This document shows positions 1 through 6,653 of a stretch of 13,681 nt of DNA, piece after piece. A program made the position numbers and the translations under genes. The notes under the pieces were generated by a model that was given only the letters and a program-made list of their open reading frames with translations, had not been told where the DNA came from and did not search any database. How positions within the stretch are numbered: position 1 is the first letter of the stretch; each line of letters starts with the position of its first letter. The DNA lies in contig JALLAP010000360.1 of NCBI GenBank assembly GCA_036939355.1, positions 1 through 13,681 of the forward strand, in the 5' to 3' direction. This DNA comes from Thalassiosira profunda (taxonomy: Eukaryota > Bacillariophyta > Thalassiosirophyceae > Thalassiosirales > Thalassiosiraceae).

Positions 1-2
1 TC

Positions 3-1937
3 CACGAGTCCTTCCTGTCGGTGTCTCCCCATTTGCCGCCCCCGTCCGAGCTCTCGTCCGTGATCCGCCTGTTGTTGGAGACCCCAGACGACGTGTTGGC
101 CAACTCCCCGTTGCTGCTGCCGCGGGAACTGCACCGGTTGATCGTGGGCAAGAAGGACAGTGCCACGGACGACGGTGGGCTGAGCGACGTGGACGGGAGC
201 AACAAGGGCGTGGAGGGCAAGGCGGAGTACGGAAGCTCGAGCTGGACCCTGTTGGAGAACAGCTGCGTCCCCATGGCCCCAGTTTCGTCTGGGATTTCGG
301 CCGAGGTTAGCACGGAATCCCTCGGCTTTCTGGCCGATCAGTCTGCGGCGGTGTCTGGATTTGGATCCCCGGATGTGTATTCTCGTCGCATGGCGGCCCA
401 CTGCCCTTTGTCGGCCGGCGGGTACTGCTGCCTCGCCTTTGGCCAGGACGGAGACGGCCTGCCCGTCATGGCGCTGCACCATCCCGTGGGAGGATATTCG
501 CCCGATGCCGGAGCTTCTGATGCCGAGGATCTGCACATGCCCTACAAGCTTCACGCGGACGCCGAGGCCACCGGAAAGGCTCCCTCCAAGCCTCTCAAGC
601 TGGGTTTGGTGCCCGAGTCCGATCTTCAGTACGTGTCCACGGTCCGCTTGGTGCAGAACAACACCAAATACGAGCCGGACTCGCCCGCGTTGGGCTTTTC
701 CAACCATCCCGCCGACAGTCCCAACTTCTTCGACATCCTCTTTGAGAACGACTGCCTGCCCTATCGAAAGGAGTGCCACCGATGCCTCAAGACGGTGTCG
801 AACGAGGCCCCCATCCCTGGCGTGGAAGGCGAGGAGGGGTCCGAGTTCGTGGGCATTGCCGACTACGTTGCGGGGGCGGCGTGTTCCAGGTGCCACCTCG
901 AATGCCCCTGCTACTGCGACGCGCTGTGCAAGATCCGCCCGCCGCCCAAGCAGGTGACGCGGACGTACGCGGTGCGACCGCCGGTGGAGCGGAAGCATCC
1001 GGGGAGGCTGGTGCCGAAGATTGTGCACCAGACGTGGTTCGAGCCGGTGACGAAGGAGGGCTACCCCAACATGAGCCGGCTGATCGAAAGCTGGAAAAGG
1101 AGCGGGTGGGAGTACGTGTTCTATGACGATGACAGCGCCGGGGAGTTTCTGGGGGCGCACTTTCCTCCAGAGGTTAGGGAGGCGTACGAGAGCATCACTC
1201 CGGGCGCGTTCAAGGCCGATCTCTTCCGCTACTGCGTCCTCCTCATCCGTGGCGGCGTCTATGCCGACATGGACGTGCTCCTCCAGACCAATCTGGACGA
1301 CGCCATCGCGAGCGACGTTGGATTCATGACGCCCATCGACGAGCCTGGCATCAAGGTGGGACACCGCAGCTGCCTCTGGAATGGCCTCATTGCCTCGGCG
1401 CCGGGCCATCCCTTCCTGGCTCGCACCATCGAGATTGTCGTGAACAACATCCGGAATCGTTTTACTTCGGTGGACTACGATGACATGCTCTGCCCCAGTC
1501 CGATCCTCTCGGTGTCTCACACGGTCGACACGCTGTTTACGTGCGGACCGTGCATCCTGGGCGCGGGCATCAACGATCTGATGGGACGCCACATGCAAAC
1601 CGAGTTCGACCTAGGCGAGATTGATATCTGGCAGAGTGAAAAGGAGTCGAGCGACGAGGGCTCTCAAGTGAGCCCCGACGATCCGCGCCACCTCGTGCCT
1701 GGCCGCACGGTCATCCTGGAGCAGAACAAGAACGACATGGGCGCGCACCGATTCACGTGGGCCGACAGGCACCTCATCATTGCGGCGACGGACATGCCGG
1801 ACTACGACGACCGGCCGCCCACGAAGGAGCACTACAGTAAGACGAAAGAGCAAAGCGGGATTTATGGACTGAGGAAGCTGTACACCAACACGAAGAGGGC
1901 CAACGAGGAGATCCGGATCGTGGTGGAGAAACTGTAA
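3..1937 (+). CDS. GT32/OCH1-like glycosyltransferase with DXD motif, 5' end missing
   Basis: This reading frame is open to the left edge and ends at TAA 1935-1937; the true start probably lies outside the window. Residues here count from the GTG at 21. The first in-frame ATG is at 273 (residue 85), and GTG is not a credible eukaryotic start. The catalytic region begins at VPKIVHQTW (331-339). It continues through an SITPGAFKADLFRY segment into RGGVYADMDVLLQ, whose DMD (416-418) is the metal and nucleotide-sugar binding DXD motif. This order is typical of the Gly_transf_sug family (GT32, OCH1/mannosyltransferase-like), whose members usually act in the Golgi on glycans or lipids; donor and acceptor cannot be read from sequence. 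A block of eight cysteines (252-303) precedes the catalytic domain and is unusual for the family. No membrane anchor is visible, so it may be encoded beyond the edge. The gene is convergent with the next one. The family call is firm; the role in the cell is inferred. Confidence 0.88.
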   Translation, partial: HESFLSVSPHLPPPSELSSVIRLLLETPDDVLANSPLLLPRELHRLIVGKKDSATDDGGLSDVDGSNKGVEGKAEYGSSSWTLLENSCVPMAPVSSGISAEVSTESLGFLADQSAAVSGFGSPDVYSRRMAAHCPLSAGGYCCLAFGQDGDGLPVMALHHPVGGYSPDAGASDAEDLHMPYKLHADAEATGKAPSKPLKLGLVPESDLQYVSTVRLVQNNTKYEPDSPALGFSNHPADSPNFFDILFENDCLPYRKECHRCLKTVSNEAPIPGVEGEEGSEFVGIADYVAGAACSRCHLECPCYCDALCKIRPPPKQVTRTYAVRPPVERKHPGRLVPKIVHQTWFEPVTKEGYPNMSRLIESWKRSGWEYVFYDDDSAGEFLGAHFPPEVREAYESITPGAFKADLFRYCVLLIRGGVYADMDVLLQTNLDDAIASDVGFMTPIDEPGIKVGHRSCLWNGLIASAPGHPFLARTIEIVVNNIRNRFTSVDYDDMLCPSPILSVSHTVDTLFTCGPCILGAGINDLMGRHMQTEFDLGEIDIWQSEKESSDEGSQVSPDDPRHLVPGRTVILEQNKNDMGAHRFTWADRHLIIAATDMPDYDDRPPTKEHYSKTKEQSGIYGLRKLYTNTKRANEEIRIVVEKL

Positions 1938-2182
1938 GGCTTGCACCACCCGCAGGTGTTGATTTGGAGTCAACATTTGCAGGATAGAAGCACGGATAGA
2001 TTCCTCTTTGTTGAAGTAATTGAGGGATAGATCAAAGCTGTATTAAATGAACTCAAACAACAATGCACCCTCTCTCCGTGTATCCCTCAAAATCTCCGTT
2101 GTGATTCTCCGTGGCACTTTCCTCAACCCTCTCTGAGGACTTGCACGATGCATACCTATACCTCATCTTTAGACATTGCGAG

Positions 2183-2683
2183 TCAGACGTTGCAGCAGCA
2201 CGAATAACGCTCGCGGCTGTGCGTCTCGTGGCTCATAATTCCTTTTCCAACCTCGTACAGAAACGTCCCGTTAGCATAAACGACCACCAAACGCCAAAAC
2301 AAGATGACAGCCACCGTGATGGCCCCATTTTGCTTCTCTTCCGCAGTCACTGACTTCCAATCATACGTGGCCGTCCCGATGCACAGAAGCACAATCGCGA
2401 CGATCTCCCAAATGAGAGAGATGGCGACAGCGCAGCGGTGATAGCGGATGGCACCCCAGATGACCAGTAGGTAGAACAGGATGGATATGGAGAGGCCGAC
2501 CCACGTCCACACGTCGGTGGGAGTGCTGTCCAACGCGGTCCCGATGAGGGCGAGGATCATGAGGACCAGCGCCACGAGGCTCACGAGGATGGCGGCCTTG
2601 CGGCTGTCGCAGCAGCAGAAGACGCGGTGGCCCTGCTTCTTGTTGCTGCGGGTCTCCGCGATGAGTGGTGTATCGTCGACCAT
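2183..2683 (-). CDS. Small four-helix membrane protein with cysteine clusters at both ends
   Basis: The frame runs 166 residues from ATG at 2683-2681 to TGA. The frame is open upstream to a TTG at 2782, but this ATG has A at -3 and G at +4 and is the first ATG, so I chose it. Four hydrophobic segments are visible at about residues 30-50, 60-78, 83-103 and 120-142, joined by short loops, so both ends probably face the same side. A CCC cluster precedes helix 1 (residues about 22-24, in VFCCCDSRK) and a second CCC lies three residues from the end (SCCCNV). Juxtamembrane cysteines like these are common palmitoylation sites. I do not recognise a family: size and layout resemble tetraspan/MARVEL or LAPTM-type proteins in general, but no diagnostic motif is present. 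Function is unknown; membrane location is well supported. It faces the glycosyltransferase tail-to-tail, with a 245-base gap. Confidence 0.72.
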   Translation of the reverse strand: MVDDTPLIAETRSNKKQGHRVFCCCDSRKAAILVSLVALVLMILALIGTALDSTPTDVWTWVGLSISILFYLLVIWGAIRYHRCAVAISLIWEIVAIVLLCIGTATYDWKSVTAEEKQNGAITVAVILFWRLVVVYANGTFLYEVGKGIMSHETHSRERYSCCCNV

Positions 2684-2905
2684 TTTTGCAATGCTGTAGG
2701 CTGAGGTGAACCGTCGATGTTCTAATGGGGTATCTCCTCTCGTGATAGATGACTCTTTCCTTGTTATTATGATAGCCACCAAAGAGCTCGAGCTGTTCGA
2801 TCAATTGGTCTCAGTGGGTCAGTCCGCTCAGGATGTTGCGGCTACGATATTATTTCGTGTTGTGAGCAGAGGAGGCAAGGCTCGTGAGAACACGCGTCCG
2901 TCCAC

Positions 2906-2964
2906 TTTGTTGGCTTTGCTCGCTTGTTGGCTTGCTCGCCTCTTGCTTGCTCTTGCTTTGCTCA
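2906..2964. repeat. Low-complexity TTGCT/TTGTTGGC direct repeat
   Basis: Two adjacent near-identical units start TTGTTGGC and end TTGCTCGC (about 2907-2923 and 2924-2939). They are followed by further degenerate CTTGCTTGCTCTTGCTTTGC copies. The tract is almost devoid of A on the + strand. It looks like slippage-generated low-complexity DNA in the divergent promoter region; any regulatory role is unproven. Confidence 0.6.
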
Positions 2965-3074
2965 GGCGAGGGATCCAGCACTGAGTTAATTTCATCTTGG
3001 ATGACACAAACAGGCAGAAAGATTGCAAGTACACGAACATAGAAAGATATGTGCGGAATATTTTTTATCATTAT

Positions 3075-3102
3075 TGTAAATCCTTGTCACAAATGATTTA
3101 CA
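3075..3102. promoter_or_regulatory. Nested inverted repeat upstream of the carrier start
   Basis: Perfect 8-base arms TGTAAATC (3075-3082) and GATTTACA (3095-3102) flank a 12-base spacer. The spacer itself holds a second inverted repeat, TTGT-C-ACAA (3084-3092), on almost the same centre. It lies about 95-120 bases upstream of the preferred carrier ATG and overlaps an alternative in-frame ATG at 3093. It could be a dimeric transcription-factor site or a 5' leader hairpin; an 8-base arm can also arise by chance. Confidence 0.35.
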
Positions 3103-3194
3103 CACCCCTACTTTTGGACAGAGAGGAGAGAGGAGAGGAAAGCGCCGAGCGAAGCAGGGGGTGCTCAGGGAAAGAGGGCAATGGTACCTATCGG

Positions 3195-4070
3195 ATGACG
3201 AAGCAATCGCATTGCATCGCAGGGTCGATAACGGCAGGATGCTTCTCCACTTTGATCGGCCACCCGCTCGATACGATCAAGGTGCATCAGCAGACGAACC
3301 CTCGTCTCTCCAAGACGAATCTCGTTGGTGTGGTGCACCATCTGGCGAGGGGAGATGCCCTGCGGCTATTCCGCGGCATTGGCCCTCCAATGGCCAACCA
3401 AATCGTCATGAACTCTGTGATGTTCACGGTATTCAACGAGGTCAAAGATGCGGCCAGTGAAAGCACCCTATTGAATGAAAATTCAGCAGCCCTCGTTGCC
3501 GGATTGTTCTCGGGATTTGCAACGGCTTGCATCAGCACTCCCACGGATTGGTTCAAGATTCAGGCGCAAATGTCCTTGGCGAACAGCCACAATGCAAAGC
3601 AATCCACTCGATATGATATGATGTCGATATTGAGGCAGAACGTCGTGAAAGACGGGAAATTGGACGCAAGCTTTGTCAGCAATACTTTGTTTCGGGGACA
3701 CGTGGCGAACCTCGGACGGGAGGGAGTTTTTACAATGGTCTATTTGGGATTGTATGATCGAATTACACATGCTGTCAATAAGAGAAATGACAACGAACCA
3801 CCTGGAATGGGAACGGTCGTATTAATCAGTTCTTTCACCGGAGCCTTGGCGTGGATTGCAAATTATCCCTTCGATTGCGTAAAGTCTGTGATGCAAGCAA
3901 GATCGGCACAGCACGAGCGAATATCAATGAGGCAAGCGATGCGAACAATTTACAACTCTGGAGGATGGAGAGCGTTCTGGCGTGGTGCTGGACCGTCTAC
4001 ATTCCGCGCAATGCTTGTGACATCTAGCCGCATGGTTGCCTATGAGAAGACTCTGCAACTGCTTAGATAG
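3195..4070 (+). CDS. Mitochondrial carrier family (SLC25) protein
   Basis: A 291-residue protein of normal family length, starting at ATG 3195 immediately before the first conserved repeat and ending in TAG. The family's three PxDxx[K/R] signatures are all present: PLDTIK at residue 24, PTDWFK at 116 and PFDCVK at 225. Their spacing fits the three roughly 100-residue, two-helix repeats. Such proteins exchange metabolites across the inner mitochondrial membrane. The contact-point II position in the second repeat reads Arg-Glu (175-176, in GREGVF). The R[D/E] pair there is associated with amino-acid and carnitine-type carriers, and the first repeat (GHPLDTIKVHQQ) also resembles the ornithine/acylcarnitine and SLC25A45/48 branch. 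Substrate is therefore a guess at subgroup level. An in-frame ATG at 3093 would add 34 hydrophilic residues. An out-of-frame ATG at 3181 makes a five-codon upstream frame whose TGA overlaps the main ATG. The gene ends 41 bases from the convergent neighbour. Confidence 0.92.
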   Translation: MTKQSHCIAGSITAGCFSTLIGHPLDTIKVHQQTNPRLSKTNLVGVVHHLARGDALRLFRGIGPPMANQIVMNSVMFTVFNEVKDAASESTLLNENSAALVAGLFSGFATACISTPTDWFKIQAQMSLANSHNAKQSTRYDMMSILRQNVVKDGKLDASFVSNTLFRGHVANLGREGVFTMVYLGLYDRITHAVNKRNDNEPPGMGTVVLISSFTGALAWIANYPFDCVKSVMQARSAQHERISMRQAMRTIYNSGGWRAFWRGAGPSTFRAMLVTSSRMVAYEKTLQLLR

Positions 4071-4111
4071 CACCCGCTCATCGTACCCAACTCTGTTCCA
4101 TCTGGTGCCAA

Positions 4112-5059
4112 CTACCACGTTTGAGAAGGAGCCATCTCGGTCACATCTATGCTGACTGCATCTGGCCCCGATTTGGTCTTTGTAATGAATCCGTAAAAGT
4201 AGCCCTTCTGCCCGCCAGTTGCACCAAGAGCGCCACTTGTCCCGGCTTCTTTGATCAACAATCTAATCTTGGAATATCCCCCATCGTCCTCTTCGCCATT
4301 CGAGGACGACGGAGGATGGATAAACGTCCGCGCACTCTTATCCGCGTTGTAGACGAGCATCACCGTCTCTGTATCCTCCATTCCTGGCGGCAATGCTGGC
4401 AGCTGTATCTTGAAGATCTGCTTCCCACCAGAAGTGGATTGCTCTGCCGATTTGCCCTTCTTGCCCTTCCCCTTGCTTGGCTGTTTATTGTCTTTGTAGC
4501 TGATAAGCGCCTGATGAGGCCGACTTCCACTGCGATCGGCCGGCACGTCCAAAAAGAAGTGCGTGTATTTGCCTTTTTCCATCTCTGCATTCTGCTCTTC
4601 GCTGGCCGCCACGGCTGCCTTGGCGTAGTGATTGGCGTAATTTTCCGCCAACGCTTTGACCGACCCATCCCCGACTGTGAAGAATTTGATGATGCCGTCT
4701 TCGGGGACGATGGGTGGTTCGCTGCCAGCGTTTTTGGGTGCGGCTACTTCCGTTGGTGTTGCAGGTGCAGAGTCCTTCTTTTGCTCAGCAGCCGCAGCTT
4801 TTGGTTCTGGCGACCCCTTCAGCGCCTTCTTCCAAACCTTTTTGACATCGTTCAGCTTCACATCTTTCAAGAACGCACAGCTCGGATCGGAAGCCGCCAT
4901 CGTGACGGATATTTCCTTATGCACATTTCTCATCGAGTAGTCAGTGTGCGCAAATTTGACCGCCCGCACCAATTCGATCAAATCGTCGGGAGACGCGGCG
5001 GCTTTTGGCGTATCTGCCGGCTCGATTGTTGCGTCCTTCTTCGCGTCGTCGTCCGCCAT
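4112..5059 (-). CDS. Uncharacterised lysine-rich protein with N-terminal helical module
   Basis: A 315-residue protein from ATG 5059-5057 (context GCAATGGCG) to TAG. The frame is open slightly further upstream, but only to a TTG. I do not recognise the family. Residues about 25-82 look like a compact, mostly helical module of mixed charge (from SPDDLIELVRAVKFAHTDYS to NDVKKVWKKALKG). An Ala/Pro/Lys linker follows (83-125). Next is a globular-looking region starting GIIKFFTVGDG, which contains HFFLDVPADR and, after a KGKGKKGK stretch, KIQLPALPPGM. A Ser/Asp-rich loop and a C-terminal part with YSKIRLLIKEAG and KGYFYGFITK complete the protein. There is no signal peptide or membrane segment, so it is probably cytosolic or nuclear. 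The lysine tract could bind nucleic acid, but that is only inference. It is convergent with the carrier gene and the 3' UTRs probably overlap. Confidence 0.75.
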   Translation of the reverse strand: MADDDAKKDATIEPADTPKAAASPDDLIELVRAVKFAHTDYSMRNVHKEISVTMAASDPSCAFLKDVKLNDVKKVWKKALKGSPEPKAAAAEQKKDSAPATPTEVAAPKNAGSEPPIVPEDGIIKFFTVGDGSVKALAENYANHYAKAAVAASEEQNAEMEKGKYTHFFLDVPADRSGSRPHQALISYKDNKQPSKGKGKKGKSAEQSTSGGKQIFKIQLPALPPGMEDTETVMLVYNADKSARTFIHPPSSSNGEEDDGGYSKIRLLIKEAGTSGALGATGGQKGYFYGFITKTKSGPDAVSIDVTEMAPSQTW

Positions 5060-5254
5060 TGCTAAGTGTGATGGGATGATGCACGTCAAATTTCAAGAGG
5101 TGTACCCCTCATTCAGTTTGCTGCTTTGCGCACGTTGCGTAGGCGAGGCGTCGCACGAATCGCAATGCAGCCGCCCAATTGCAACCCAGGGATAGTGGCC
5201 TCGTTGAGTGAGGGGGTGCACCGACACCGACGGGTTGCGGAGCTCCCCTTTTCT

Positions 5255-5268
5255 TGTGTGTGTGTGTG
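5255..5268. repeat. (TG)7 microsatellite
   Basis: Seven TG units lie in the 224-base gap between the start of the lysine-rich protein gene (5059) and the end of the repeat-protein gene (5284). The rest of the gap shows no gene. A CCAAT sequence occurs at 5175-5179, too weak to call as a promoter element. Confidence 0.7.
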
Positions 5269-5283
5269 GTTTACTATGAATTG

Positions 5284-6653
5284 TTAGCTAACTACGGATG
5301 CGCGGTGAACAAAACCGTCGTCTTGTTCAGACTCTCTCCCGTCGTTGCACATGGCACGACATGCTGCCTCTCGTTGCCAAGAGGGGTGGGGGAGAGGTGG
5401 GCGTTCCAGCCGTAGGGTCGAGGGAAGGAGGCCGTAGATACCTCCAACCATCAAACCCTCCAGCTGCGCTCGAAGTGCAGGGCGTCCGTGCGGTGGACTA
5501 CCGATTTGCAACAATTTGTGTGGCGTGGACTGAAGGTCCAGGTGCGAGCTTGTACAGATCAACTTGGTGACCTTGACCTCGGCGGGCGAGCTGCCGTTGC
5601 AGTGGCGATGTCGTTGGAGCCGCTCGAGATCTTTTGGTGGATGAGGGAGGGAAATAATCGTCCCAACAGGGGTATCTGATGAAAGGGGGTAGGGCACATC
5701 CCTCTGCGTCGTGGAAGGAGTGGGGCACTGGCTGCTGCGTGCATACGAAGGCAAAGTACTCCCGTGCGCTGTCGGCGGTGGGCTGGGGGTCTTATGCTGC
5801 CGTGGGAGGAGAGCATGCGCGAGGAAGAAAATCGCAAGGAAGAGATGCAATGCCAGGTGAGGGCCGATAGTCCCATGCGGATCAATGGCCATGGGGCTAG
5901 GAGGAGGGTGGCTCCCCGGTATGGTGACGTCAGAGTCGTTGTGGTATGTCGCCAGTCTGAGTTTCGCCTTCTCGGTGAGTGGTAAGTGCCTTGATTGAAG
6001 ATTTTTTGAAGAAGTGGCACTATCCACAAGTTGAGAAGGAGAAACTCGGAGGGGCGAGAGGGTGATGTCGAAGCCCATAATGGGGAACGGAGAGGGAAAG
6101 TGATCCGGTCTCCAGTCGGGTGGTTTGGGCAACCACAAATGGTGGTCGAAGGGGAGGAGTGGGTTGGCGAATGAAGTTGCCTTCTCCTTGGTTGGCATTT
6201 GATGCAGAGCAACGCTCCGCGCGGTGGGCGTGAGTGCCCGGGGTGGGGCCACCGTTGCCAAGTGGACACAACAACAACACAACGGAGCCATCGTTGTGCT
6301 CGGGTTGCCGGAATGGGGCGATGGGGGGTGGAACGCGGCGGACGTTCGTGCCCGTGGTTTGGCCGCAGTGGACATTGTTGCCAAATACAGCGGAGCCATC
6401 GTGTTGGAACAAGAGTCTCTCGAGGAGGTACTCGAGTTGCTTGAATGGGGTGGTGGGGTGTGGATGTGGAACGCTGGGGGCGTTGGTGCCCGTATTGCCA
6501 AGTTGATGTGACGGCAATCATGCAGTGGAGCCATCGTGCGGGAGGCAGAGTTGCTCGAGGAGATACTCGAGTTGCTGGAATATGGTGGCTGAATAAGGCT
6601 GAGATTGGAGTGTGGGTTTGCCATGTGGACACGACAACAACATAGCAGAGCCA
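5284..6653 (-). CDS. Shifted-frame continuation of the repeat protein (likely original 3' part)
   Basis: This second frame is open on - from 7110 down to TAA 5286-5284. From about 6653 downward it, not the 909-codon frame, carries the same peptide repeats as the upstream units: SNSSISSSN, then FHIHTPPPHSSNSSTSSRD, then HSGNPSTTMAPL. After the array it reads as more protein-like sequence than the overlapping frame, with ordinary acidic residues (for example YHNDSDVTIPG), a hydrophobic segment LALHLFLAIFFLAHALL and GSSPAEVKVTKLI. It has no start of its own at the junction. The simplest reading is that it is the original C-terminal ~455 codons of the gene starting at 8288, displaced by one missing base at 6653/6654. 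The combined product would be about 1001 residues. A splice event or a sequence error would look the same. Confidence 0.42.

Larger units (their letters stand above)
2684..3194. promoter_or_regulatory. Divergent intergenic region between the tetraspan gene and the carrier gene
   Basis: These 511 bases separate two divergent start codons and must hold both promoters. The left part contains a T/G/C-rich direct repeat (2906-2964). The middle, about 3040-3105, is AT-rich with a run of T at about 3060 and contains the inverted repeat at 3075-3102. The right part (about 3120-3165) is purine-rich, with GAGAGGA-type repeats. Short reading frames here have no protein-like features. No confident TATA box can be named. 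Confidence 0.5.

Noticed and set aside
361..957. A 198-codon frame overlapping the glycosyltransferase in another + frame
   Set aside because: Its Arg/Pro/Thr/Ser-rich composition is typical of a frame shadow of GC-rich coding DNA; the glycosyltransferase frame has the motifs.
2684..2782. A 33-residue N-terminal extension of the tetraspan protein
   Set aside because: It would start at TTG, not ATG; the ATG at 2683 is the first in frame and has a good context.
4121..5065. A 314-codon + strand frame antisense to the lysine-rich protein gene
   Set aside because: It begins with TTG, is rich in Cys, Phe, Arg and His in shadow fashion and has no domain. The - strand frame has a good ATG context and folded-looking segments.
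6224..6511. + strand frames through the repeat array with repeated peptides (for example GAIVLEQESLEEVLELLEWG)
   Set aside because: They look protein-like locally, but stops such as the TGA at 6509-6511 and others in sister units interrupt the frame, and no start or long frame exists on +.
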